64,000 nucleotides of DNA from positions 12,351,970 to 12,415,969 of the forward strand of contig CM077034.1 of the NCBI GenBank assembly GCA_039090855.1. Direction: 5' to 3'. Made by a program: the position numbers and the translations under genes. Below the pieces are notes generated by a model. That model ran no database searches and was not told the DNA's origin. It saw only the letters and a list, made by a program, of their open reading frames with translations. Shown here piece by piece: positions 54,306-64,000 of this stretch. Position 1 is the first letter of the stretch, and each line of letters begins with the position of its first letter. Source of the DNA: Macrothele yani (lineage: Eukaryota; Arthropoda; Arachnida; Araneae; Macrothelidae).

Positions 54306-56205
54306 GCCGTCCCGGTGGCGCAGTGGTCTAAGCGATGGCCTCTGATCATTCGTCCGAACGGGGTCCGGGTTCGAATCCCGGTGAGGCATGGATGTTGTGT
54401 TTGTCTTACGGCACTGGCTCTCTCCCTTCCCTGGAACCAGTGACCCTATATTAGGGACGGACGACTGCTTATAGCCCATTGAGTTGCTCACGGTGGTCGT
54501 TAAACCTCCAATCAATCAATGAATGGATGTTGTGTTTGTCTTACGGCACTGGCTCTCTCCCTTCCCTGGAACCAGTGACCCTAAATTAGGGACGGGCGAC
54601 TACTTATAGCCCATTGAGTTGCTCACGGTGGTCGTTAAACCTCCAATCAATCAATGAATGGATGTTGTGCTTGTCTTACGGCACTGGCTCTCTCCCTTCC
54701 CTGGAACCAGTGACCCTAAATTAGGGACGGGCGACTGCTTATAGCCCATTGAGTTGCTCACGGTGGTCGTTAAACCTCCAATCAATCAATGAATGGATGT
54801 TGTGCTTGTCTTACGGCACTGGCTCTCTCCATTCCCTGGAACCAGTGACCCTAAATTAGGGACGGGCGACTACTTATAGCCCATTGAGTTGCTCACGGTG
54901 GTCGTTAAACCTCCAATCAATCAATGAATGGATGTTGTGTTTGTCTTACGGCACTGGCTCTCTCCCTTCCCTGGAACCAGTGACCCTAAATTAGGGACGG
55001 GCGACTGCTTATAGCCCATTGAGTTGCTCACGGTGGTCGTTAAACCTCCAATCAATCAATGAATGGATGTTGTGTTTGTCTTACGGCACTGGCTCTCTCC
55101 ATTCCCTGGAACCAGTGACCCTAAATTAGGGACGGGCGACTACTTATAGCCCATTGAGTTGCTCACGGTGGTCGTTAAACCTCCAATCAATCAATGAATG
55201 GATGTTGTGCTTGTCTTACGGCACTGGCTCTCTCCCTTCCCTGGAACCAGTGACCCTAAATTAGGGACGGGCGACTGCTTATAGCCCGTTGAGTTGCTCA
55301 CGGTGGTCGTTAAACCTCCAATCCAAAGAAAAAAAAAAAAAAAAATTTCCATTGAATCACTACAAGCAGTTAAAGAATCCTCGTTGATTCCTAATGATGA
55401 AGTTGAGCCGCCCCGGTGGCGCAGTGGTCCAAGCGATGGCTTCTGATCATTCGCACGGAAGGGGTCCGGGTTCGAATCCCGGTGAGGCATGGATGTTGTG
55501 TTTGTCTTACGGCACTGGCTCTCTCCCTTCCCTGGAACCAGTGACCCTAAATTAGGGACGGGCGACTGCTTATAATAGCCCGTTGAGTTGCTCACGGTGG
55601 TCGTTAAACCTCCAATCCAAAGAAAAAAAAAAAAAAAATTTCCATTGAATCACTACAAGCAGTTAAAAGAATCCTCGTTGATTCCTAATGATGAAGTTGA
55701 GCCGCCCCGGTGGCGCAGTGGTCCAAGCGATGGCTTCTGATCATTCGCACGGAAGGGGTCCGGGTTCGAATCCCGGTGAGGCATGGATGTTGTGTTTGTC
55801 TTACGGCACTGGCTCTCTCCCTTCCCTGGAACCAGTGACCCTAAATTAGGGACGGGCGACTGCTTATAATAGCCCGTTGAGTTGCTCACGGTGGTCGTTA
55901 AACCTCCAATCCAAAGAAAAAAAAAAAATTTCCATTGAATCACTACAAGCAGTTAAAGAATCCTCGTTGATTCCTAATGATGAAGTTGAGCCGCCCCGGT
56001 GGCGCAGTGGTCCAAGCGATGGCTTCTGATCATTCGCACGGAAGGGGTCCGGGTTCGAATCCCGGTGAGGCATGGATGTTGTGTTTGTCTTACGGCACTG
56101 GCTCTCTCCCTTCCCTGGAACGAGTGACCCTAAATTAGGGACGGGCGACTGCTTATAGCCCATTGAGTTGCTCCCGGTGGTCGTTAAATCTCCAATCAAA
56201 AAAAA
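54306..56205 (+). mobile_element. Tandem SINE array: one head with seven bodies, then three full SINE units
   Basis: Head at 54306, then seven copies of the 135-bp SINE body (repeat starts at 54523, 54658, 54793, 54928, 55063 and 55198), joined by (ATCA)n-ATGAATGG, ending in poly(A) near 55345. Three further SINEs at 55407-55638, 55701-55928 and 55990-56205 are separated by a ~60-bp linker (TTTCCATTGAATCACTACAA...), a period of about 290 bp. The whole block is flanked by ATCCCCAGGTT (54294-54304) and ATCCCCAGATT (56206-56216), as if it were one insertion. TACTTATAG and TGCTTATAG variants alternate, so growth went partly by 270-bp dimers. Confidence 0.9.
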
Positions 56206-56216
56206 ATCCCCAGATT

Positions 56217-56870
56217 AGATTAGATGTTTTTGATGGCAGAAACCGCAGGACACTGATTACTTGAGATTCTCAGAAAGGTGTGCAGACCTTTGATTTTCTT
56301 AACGTTGTTTTTAAGATTTCTTCAAACGTTTAAACAAAGGAAGAGAAATTTTCGGGCATTTTTAACATTGGCTGTCATTCCAAACTTAAAGCTGTGATAG
56401 ATCAAGAGGCAACTGTCGTCATCCCCCCAATTTATTTTAACTATCATTGTTCCATGTTTTCAACTTGAGATATAATTGCTTTTTTTTTTTTCAGTTTGAA
56501 TCTAGTAAGTGATAATATTTTTCTTCACTTTCAGCACACATTTGGTGTGGCATTTCGGAAGCTAATGGACGCACATCACCCCCCCCCCTTTTTTTTTTTT
56601 GGCATGGAGGGCAGACCTTTTATCAAATTGAAAGTTAGATTAAGGTGGTTTTTTTTTTTTTTTTACAAGAGCCGTATTTTTAAATATTTTTTTCTGAGGC
56701 AGTCTGCATTCCGTAAGTTGGCATCAACTTTTTTTCTTTGCTTTCAGACGTTGGGTTTTTGATATGACATGCATTTAAAACTGGCAAGAACCGTCAACAA
56801 CACAATGCTTTAAACAATTTGTAAGCATTTAATAGATATACTAAATAGTAAGAAACTTCCTTCAAGCAAA
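56217..56870. other. No gene; homopolymer-rich DNA
   Basis: Long T and C tracts lie at about 56478-56490, 56579-56600 and 56650-56664. No supported feature. Confidence 0.5.
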
Positions 56871-57651
56871 CAGGGTTCCCACTCAACCTGGAATTCTCAG
56901 GGAATTTGAAAATGGTTCTAAAAAGCAGGAAAAACTCAGGTAAAATTACCCTTTCTTGTAAAAATCAATGGATACTTTATTTTGCCAACTTATCTCCTCA
57001 AGATTTCAAACTTTTGCTTGTAATTACTGCCTGCCTAGAATTTGGTAGATCTTACTTTCAGTTATATTAAGTATTTCCTTTATTCTCTAATAAAAGATGC
57101 AAAATCGAATTTTTAAAATTGCCAGTTATTAAGCTTTTGTTCAATTTCTGTAGGCAGTTGCTATAAATAACATGGAACAATTAGGCACAATGGCTCCTGC
57201 TTGAAGAAACACTTCACAAGGGAACCAACCAAATGATGGATCAAAGACCTTTGTCTGTTGGTTCTCTTGAAACAAAGTTTCTTTGAACAGATCCATTCAA
57301 TCATTAAGCTTAACTGCATTGTGTTATAGAAAAACTGAAACTATTCAACTGACAGATTTTTTCTTACATATATGACCTGTTCCTATGGTATTGTATTTAA
57401 AAATTCCGTGTGGGTAGCATTCACATAAGTTCACGGAACTTTGGTACAGAAAATAATGTGCAGTTAATAAAAAGCAGGTAATTTTATAAAGACAAATTAC
57501 TTAAAAGAATTTACAAGTGTGTGCATTGTTGAGAAAAATGAATGGAATGGAATGAAATGTAACAATTCTTTGCAACATGCCACTCTGGAAAACTTGAGAA
57601 TGACCTGGGTAAGTCAGGGAATTTTTTTATTACTTTTGAGTGGGAACCCTG
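56871..57651. mobile_element. Non-autonomous element with hAT-like ends
   Basis: Perfect 16-bp inverted ends CAGGGTTCCCACTCAA (56871-56886) and TTGAGTGGGAACCCTG (57636-57651). Inside the ends are related motifs (CTGGAATTCTCAGGGAATTT on the left, AGTCAGGGAATTTTT on the right). The CAGGG start is typical of hAT elements, but the 8-bp flanks do not match clearly. It has no coding capacity. Confidence 0.75.
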
Positions 57652-58443
57652 AGTAAACTGCTAGTTACTCTTTATTTTTATTATTTTATTAGTCATTAAC
57701 AGTTAAAAAGTGGTGAAAAAAAATTTCTTTAAATTTTCTGATTTGAACAGAATTGATTTCATTGATCTAAAATTAATGCAACTATCAATGAATTGTAGAA
57801 CTAGCAGTGTGGTTCATTTTTTTCCTCGTAGCATCCGATAGCACACAACTAATTTTGCAAATTGTAGACCTAAACAATTGAGCTTAGTGTATAAATCCAT
57901 AGTTAGAAGATACTTAAACTGAGCTGGCAGGACTTGACAGCACAAGCATTGCTAGTTCAGCAAGTTTAAAGGAAGGATCAATTTTAAAGCCTTTACATTT
58001 AGAAATTTTTTCCCACCAAATCATGGGATTTGTATTTTCTCCAGTAGCAATGAAATAAGAAGGGTGTGTTAGTGTTTAATGAGCTTCATATTCAATCAGC
58101 ACAGCCAAACACCCATATGGATAAAGTCTGGATCCCTTCAGATGCTAGAACTTCTGTTTTATTTTCAAATTGACAATCTGTTTCCACACTAGCGTTACAG
58201 TTAGTGGCAAGATAATCCTGGATTTGTTGCGGAGACAATCTTGGAATGCTATTTTGTTGGGGTAGCAAAGTAATTCAATGTTAAAACACAAATTTCGGTC
58301 CAGAAAATATGGGTTGACTCCTAATGTGCTTGAATTTACTGTATGGTTTAACAAGATAAATTTTACCATATTGCTTAAATAAAAATACTAAAAGCAGAAA
58401 ATTTTATTTAATAATCCAATACTAGTTATTTATTGCTCACATA
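57652..58443. other. No gene supported
   Basis: AT-rich sequence without a recognisable repeat or coding exon. Confidence 0.5.
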
Positions 58444-58960
58444 CAGTCTGGTCGCATTGTGACCGCCTCCTACTTTTGACATCAACAGTGCGTAGCCAAT
58501 GAAAGAAGGCACTGAACTGGCTTGGAGAGTATATAAGGTGTGCTGTAAGGGTGTAGTCATTCTGAAAACATATTACTTGTTGCTGTCATGGAAAAAAGGA
58601 GCGGTTTATCAGATTTGTAAAAAGGGATTAATTCAGCTTTGGGGCCAAGGGTGGCAGTATTTCTGAAACAGCGCAGTTAAAGTGTATCGTGATTGGCGAA
58701 ATGCCACCTGCTAATAAGCGAGGTGGAAACTGCGGAGCATCGCGTGGCATCGATGCGAGAGGTAAACATCGGCGTCGAAGGTGCCAGATTGACACGCTAC
58801 TGTGGAGCAACTCCCTGGGCAAATGAACCAGGGACCAGAAGTGTGTCTAAAATGACAGTTCAGCGAAACCTGCTGCGTGTGGTTCTCCGATGCAGATGAA
58901 TGGTCACTGCACCTGTGCTAACGAAGGTGCATCGGCAGAAAAGCCTTGCATTTACAGTTT
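58444..58960 (+). mobile_element. Tc1-like element, copy 2 of the 51320 family, truncated
   Basis: The left end CAGTCTGGTCGCATTGTGAC follows a TA. The leader with TATATAAGGTG (a TATA box-like sequence) and the ATG near 58588 (MEKRSGLSDL) are kept. The N-terminal domain with PPANKRGGNCGASRGIDARG is recognisable but full of stops. Homology ends near 58960 before the catalytic domain. Confidence 0.8.
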
Positions 58961-59156
58961 TTTTTTTACTAAAACAATATTTTCATGCATTTTTAACACA
59001 CCCCTGCTTCGTTTCCAATGCGATATTCCAGAAGTTGATGATCACAATTTTTTTCTAATTTTCTTTTAGTTTCATCTCTGATAAGGTGAAAAGCTTTTTG
59101 CTTTGCAATTAACTAAAAGTGGAAAAAAAAAAAAAGATTTCAAATTATTCCTTATA

Positions 59157-60690
59157 CACTGCCCGACAAGGGCTAAGGACGGATGACAATAGCAACTATA
59201 TCAACCATAAAATGGAAGACAGGGAAATGTGGAAATTAGCATAAGAGCGGGATACAGTAAGACGTGTTGTGCGTATGCAAATTTTGGATTGCCGAACTTG
59301 TTCGTGACGTCATAGCGCTGATAAGAGATATAAAGGATTTGACGCGTATTGACCGTTGTTCAAACGCAAAGTTGAAAGGGAAAGAATCAATTGACCAACT
59401 TGCAATTTTCAGTATGTCTTCCCGACATCACCTAGATGATTTGACGCGTGGCCGTATTATTGGCAAGATTGAAGAAGGGCGAAAAATAACAGATGTTGTC
59501 AGGGAGTTCGACGTCAGCCACAGTGTTGTTTCAAGGCTTTGGAAATCATTTCAAACAAATGGAGAGTGTAGCAAACGTCACGGGGAGGTCGTGTTCGCAG
59601 TACGACACCTGCAGAAGATCGGTACATAGTGCTATCAACAAAAAGACACCGGCGCAGCACAGCTAGTGAGGTAGCAAATCAGTTTATGGCTGCTACTGGC
59701 AAGCGGATCTCCCGAAAAACTGTCGCCAGACGTTTACATGAAGGAGGACTACACGCCCGCCGTCCTGTTGTGTGCATCCCATTGTCCAGACGTCACCGTA
59801 CCGCCCGTTTGCAATGGTGCCATCAACATCGCAATTGGACTGATAACGACTGGTCTGCTGTCCTCTTCTCAGATGAGAGTAGATACAGTCTATAGTCTGA
59901 TTGTCGACAACTGATCTGGCATGATAGTGGTACTGCATATTGTCCAGCAAACATACAGGAAAGGGACCGATATCCGACATGTAGTGTCATGGTATGGGCT
60001 GGCATCGTGATCAATGGCCGTACGTCCCTCTATGTGCTTCCAACTGGGACTATGACTGGCCAACGATACATTAATGATGTTCAGCTACCTCATGTTCGCA
60101 TGTTCCGTGGTGCTGTCGGTGATAGATTCATTTTCATGGACGACAACGCAACATGTCATCGAACAGTCGCTGTCCAGGAGTGTCTTGAGAGCAAGGATAT
60201 TCAACGCCTCGTATGGCCAGCACATTCGCCAGATCTGAATCCCATTGAAAATGTGTGGGATGCTTTGGGGAGGAGTCTTGCTGGTCGCCAATGCCCTCCA
60301 ATAAACAAGGACACCCTCATCCGTGCACTGACAGAGGAATGGGATAAATTACCCCAACAGCTGCTTGATAATGTTGTGCAAAGCATGACACGACGTGTGG
60401 AATCTTGCATCGCCCTCCATGGTGGCCATATCCCGTATTGACATCTTACGCCGGAACGCCTGCGGACGGTAATTGCATTTTTTTCACGTTTACGTATTCT
60501 GCACAAAATGGCCTGTTTGTCCCTTGAACACGTTCCAAAGCCTTCTGGATTTCAGAGCAGAATAAATTGTCTTTCTTGTAATGTCCTGGCATTCTGACAT
60601 TATTTTATTTCACTTGGCATCCAACCACACTTACTTTTTTATGCGCTATATAGCCGTTTATGATCCGTCCTTAGCAATTGTCCAGCAGTG
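59157..60690 (+). mobile_element. Tc1-like transposon, copy 3 of the 8164 family
   Basis: Ends CACTGCCCGACAAGGGCTAA and AGCAATTGTCCAGCAGTG, TA on both sides (59155-59156, 60691-60692). The left end carries a few changes relative to the other copies. Confidence 0.95.
59414..60441 (+). pseudogene. Tc1-like transposase, shared frameshift plus one stop
   Basis: The start MSSRHHLDDLTRGRIIGKIE and the frame break after KRHG (near 59580) are as in the other two copies. From 59629 the frame runs to LFSDESRYSL (first Asp), where a TAG (59893-59895, TCG in copies 1 and 2) interrupts it and one CGA codon is missing just after. It then continues in the same frame to FMDDNATCH (second Asp) and SPDLNPIENVWDAL (intact Glu), ending GGHIPY. 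The active site is complete. Confidence 0.92.
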
Positions 60691-60769
60691 TACTTTCTGA
60701 CCATTTTTAAAAATCCAAAAGCATTTAAAGAAGAGTGTTTTAAGTTCTGAATGAAATAAAATTCTATTA

Positions 60770-61991
60770 GGTGTGCAACTTAATTCTTGGCCACAGACAC
60801 GACAGGTTGACAGCAAATTATAGCAAATAATACGTACCTAATCAGGGAAATAATCCCCGTCGTGTTGGATACATTTGAGTCCTCGGTCGGGAGCCACTGC
60901 GGAAAAGAGGGCTGTTTCAAGTTGATAAAGTAATCAATACTTTTGTGGACCTCCTCGACAGAAGTGAAGTACATATCACTCTTGTGATGCTGCAGGGAGC
61001 GAAAGAGGTGATAATCTGACGAGGCGAAGTCTGGAGAATACGCCGGGTGGAACAAAACCTCCCATCCCGATGGTGTTTAAAGTCGTTTTGGAGGTGTGAG
61101 GATGTGCATTATCCTGAAGCAACAGGACCGACCTTCTGCCCTTGTCGGTGTATGGCCTTTTTGCCTCCATTGTGCCACTCACACGAATGAGTTGCAGACA
61201 ATAACGCTCAGCATGGCCCATTTCTCCAGGTTTGAGCAACTGGTAGTGTACGACACCAGGCTGATCCCATCGTGTGCACAGCAACAACTTCTCGGCATGG
61301 ATATTCGGTTTGGCGGTACTGGTGGTAGGCTGGCCTGAACAAAGCCACAATTTGCACCGCTTAGGATTATTGTAGAGGATCCACTTCTCATCACAGGTCA
61401 AAATCTTGCGGAGGAAATCCTTCTTCTTGAATCTGGAGAGCAAGGACACGGCAACATCGTAGCGCCTAGTCTTGTTTGCAGCTGCGAGTTGGTGGGGGGC
61501 ACCCAACGGCCCTCCTTGCGAATCCGTCCAAGCCTGTGCAGGCGCTTTGCAGATGGCTTGTGGGCGAGCTCTGACTGTGTGCAACAGGGATCCACGTCCA
61601 GCAGTTCCAGTTCTTTGTCAACTTTCTGTGGCTGTCCCGGACGTTCTGCACCACGGAGATCGAAATTCAGCTGCTTAAACCGCTGGAACCACTTCTTACA
61701 CGTATTGCAGGACACAGCAGCCTCACCCAAAGCAGCACAGATCATTTGCCGGGCACTTTTTTTCAGCTGAAACGCGAACAGGAGGCAGTGCCTCAAATGT
61801 TGCTTCTCGAACGACATTGCTTTCACCGTCGACTTTAGTCCCCTCTGTCAACTACAGCTGTAAGCGGTTACGGTCGCCTGGAAAGCTGTTGGATGGGCAC
61901 TGCAATCGGCCGTTATCGCACTCGGCTAATTTGCATTTGCAGACGTTCTATGATCGCTTGCGGTTAGGGTCCGAGAATTAAGTTGCACACA
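60770..61991 (-). mobile_element. Third mariner-type element
   Basis: 1.2 kb with inverted ends GGTGTGCAACTTAATTCT (left) and AGAATTAAGTTGCACAC (right). TA lies just outside on both sides (60768-60769, 61992-61993). Confidence 0.92.
60780..61817 (-). pseudogene. Mariner transposase with two frameshifts, catalytic triad present
   Basis: MSFEKQHLRHCLLFAFQLKK starts the N-terminal domain at 61817, with CKKWFQRFKQLNFDLRGAE and PSAKRLHRLGRIRKEG as the helix-turn-helix pair. The frame changes near 61450-61500. The core reads LTCDEKWILYNNPKR (first Asp), LLLQDNAHPHTS (second Asp) and, after another shift near 61030, HPAYSPDFASSDYHLFRSL, with the third Asp in the mariner DD34D position. The C-terminal part ends at 60780. 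No key residue is lost, so inactivation is by the two frameshifts only. Confidence 0.9.
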
Positions 61992-62753
61992 TAATAAATA
62001 GTATTTGATCAGACTCTAAGCCCTCATTTAAACATTTCTGAGATGTTTAACTAATTTGGGTGAAACCACAAATTTCAATATTTTTTTTTGTGACAAATTT
62101 ACTGTTTAAATATTTCTGGATCTTGGCAAGCTTCTGTGCTTTATATCAACACTTATTGCGAAGTTTCGATCAGACTAGTCCGCAAGTAAAAAATATCCTT
62201 TCTACTGCAGATGAACTGGCTGGGCAGCCACATAGACTTGACATGTAAGAGCAGAAATCTTTCAGGGTTCCGGCTTTGGCCCCGCTTGCATGTCGCTCCA
62301 TCAGCACTGAAGTTTTGCACATTATATGCTAATATAGATAGTACTTTGAGTCACATTTTAAAACCCATTACAAAAATTATCCATTCAGGTTTCTTTTCTA
62401 ACACCCAGTTGTCAGCAATTTGTTCTCATTCTCTTTCCCTGGCCATTTTGGATTCATTAAGTTTGCCAAGTAGTGGCAGGGTTGAAGTGCTTGATCCATC
62501 TTTTCCTTTTATCACCGATGTGCATTTTCCACTGCCTCAGAAATGTTTGTTCATCCTGGAGAATGTCTAATACTCCAGGGGTGCAGAATTTGTCCGAACT
62601 CGCGAACGAGGTTCGGGGGGAAATTAAGGCAGCTCTGGGGAAATTTTTGCCCGCGGGTGAGTAATAATAATAAAACGAAAAATTGACTTATTAAGAGCGA
62701 GTATAACGTGAAAATTTACTGCACGGCGATCACGTAATCATTTTGAAAAATGT
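61992..62753. other. Repeat-poor DNA with two weak exon candidates
   Basis: Candidate 1: TTTCTACTGCAG (acceptor, ending near 62210) followed by ADELAGQPHRLD in one frame and CAT|GTAAGA as a possible donor near 62243. Candidate 2: AATACTCCAG (acceptor, near 62578) followed by a GC-richer stretch encoding NLSELANEVRGEIKAALGKF and a donor GCGG|GTGAGT near 62658. I recognise neither peptide. They stand out by composition, but spliced evidence is needed. Confidence 0.25.
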
Positions 62754-63679
62754 CAAGGCGGTTCTAGAGTTGCAGTCGGGGGGGGGGGGGTTAGTAATCT
62801 TTGCTAAGCTTATGTAAACTATTAACTATAGCATGTAATAACTAATATTTCATGAAATTTAGCTATTTAAATTAAAATTGTTTATGTATTCTAATTGAAT
62901 TATTTTAATTAAATTAATATTAATCAATTCAATTAATTATTCAAAACATTACTATTTATTCACACAAATAAAATCAAATGACGAACTCCAGTCTTCGGTT
63001 CTTCATATTTGCAAATCTGTCAATAACATTGTCCACTGGTATGAAGATATCTCGAACGTGAAGGGCAAGGCCAACCAATCTCTCTTGTGTCATTGTTGTT
63101 CTTAGCCACGTTTTCAACCTTTTTAATGCTGAAAAACTCCTTTCACTTGAAGCAGTGCTTACCGGGAGGGTGCACAATAATTTCAATGCAGTGCTGTACT
63201 TGAAACCAAAGAAAACATTGGGAGCAGCGCGAAGCTGTTAAAGTCTCCTGTCATAAACAGCAGAGATCTGCACTCTTTTAAAACATGCGAAAAGGGTGGG
63301 AATGCCGTTGGTTTTTTTGTTTTCATCCTGTAATGCAGGCTTTCCAAAATTGCCAATTGGACCGTCAAGTATGGCGACGCTGCTGTCGTGCGTTTTACAT
63401 TAGCCCTATTCCCTATGGAGCTGATTGGAACCTTTTTTTTTTTCACCCCTTATAGATTCTTTGCTACAGTCACCCAATTCACCCCTAGATAAAAAGCATA
63501 TTGTGCTGCCCCGTCTTTTGGTTTAAAAAATATACAGTAAGTTGAATTAATAAAAGTAAAAAATTTTCCCTTATCAGTCGTGCCGCGCATGGTTTATATA
63601 TTTTTTCTATCCAACAAAAATACGTTTTTACCTTCATTTTCACAATTTGGGCCCCCCCCCCCCCGCAAAACCGCCATTG
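62754..63679 (-). mobile_element. hAT element remnant
   Basis: The right end, read on the minus strand, is CAATGGCGGTTTTGCGGGGG; a possible left end CAAGGCGGTTCTAGAG, also followed by a G run, is at 62754. The G-rich block after the terminal repeat is seen in many hAT elements. The 8-bp flanks do not match, so the left boundary is uncertain. Confidence 0.6.
62974..63186 (-). pseudogene. hAT transposase C-terminal dimerisation domain
   Basis: A 70-codon frame: LCTLPVSTASSERSFSALKR, LKTWLRTTMTQERLVGLALH, then DNVIDRFANMKNRRLEFVI and a stop. This is the hAT C-terminal domain (the conserved SER-SFS-LK region), used for dimerisation of the transposase. The central catalytic part was not found upstream, so this is a fragment. 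Its sequence differs from the fragment at 44568-44830. Confidence 0.85.
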
Positions 63680-64000
63680 GTCGTTATAAATACAAGAAGT
63701 TATGAGCACAGTGGCAGACTGGCATGTGATTCACAGAGCCGAAACGACTTTACTAATGCCAAGGCATAGACAGTGTGGCAAGAGTAATAAGTTCGGCGCA
63801 ACCACTAGTCATGCTAATAAAAAAAAAATCCAAAACTAATGGCAGCTTATGTGTCGTAGGCGCCGATCTGAAAAATTATTAGGGGTTCCGCACATTTTAA
63901 AGCGAACGACCCATGCATTTTTCAAAGGATTTAAGTGTAATTTAAGTTTCATTCAGTGAAATTATCTGGCACAATTATATACGCCTGAAATGCTAGAATG
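63680..64000. other. Window end, nothing recognised
   Basis: AT-rich DNA without a supported gene or repeat. Confidence 0.5.

Noticed and set aside
1..64000. Bacterial or phage origin
   Set aside because: No operon-like coding, and the content is entirely eukaryotic transposons, SINEs and LINEs.

Overview
This window is repeat-dominated eukaryotic DNA, almost certainly from an animal with a large genome. I think an arthropod is most likely (moderate confidence; insect versus chelicerate cannot be decided from the sequence). The basis is the mix of Tc1 and mariner DNA transposons, hAT elements, RTE-clade LINEs, an I-group LINE with an RNase H domain, tRNA-derived SINEs and several satellite-like arrays. 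There is no operon, no bacterial gene structure and no rRNA. Nearly every long reading frame belongs to a transposable element, and most are broken.

Layout. 1-1022: an 82-bp minisatellite with a higher-order period of about 328 bp. 1719-2915 and 3232-4432: two decayed Tc1-like elements. 5223-12689: an old hAT-type element, with a near-perfect 8-bp target duplication, that became a landing pad for a tandem LTR-type miniature element (5722-7281), a Tc1-like element (8164-9702), RTE fragments, a foldback (11358-11622) and a SINE. 13321-18922: a 301-bp satellite with 18 monomers, each carrying a tRNA-like module, closed by an inverted copy. 19227-30831: an 11.6-kb inverted-repeat (foldback) element. 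Its arms are arrays of about 152-bp subunits (higher-order period about 457 bp) studded with CTCF-like motifs, and it is interrupted by a SINE, an RTE, a Tc1-like element with a triplicated end, two mariners, a complete miniature LTR element and a second copy of the 8164 Tc1-like family. 31449-35806: two RTE LINE copies, one with an internal inversion. 36110-41490: an I-group LINE with gag-like ORF1, endonuclease, RT and RNase H. 42033-46500: nested SINEs and a hAT transposase remnant. 47358-48243: a tRNA-bearing foldback. 48618-51319, 53127-54293, 56217-58443 and 61992-62753: AT-rich, repeat-poor DNA that may be host intergenic or intron sequence, with a weak promoter-like segment near 48880-49115 and weak exon candidates near 62.2 and 62.6 kb. 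51320-61991: more Tc1-like, mariner and hAT elements and a large tandem SINE array (54306-56205). 62754-63679: a hAT remnant.

The most interesting theme is that tRNA-like, pol III promoter-bearing modules sit inside several unrelated repeat architectures. These are the LTRs of a terminal-repeat retrotransposon in miniature (tRNA-Lys-type primer binding site, purine tract, 4-bp target duplications seen at three independent insertions), a SINE with tandem bodies, a 301-bp satellite and two foldback elements. I know of the plant Cassandra elements, which carry a 5S promoter in a miniature LTR. I do not know of a described animal counterpart carrying a tRNA gene. The second theme is the 11.6-kb foldback with oppositely oriented arrays of CTCF-like sites.
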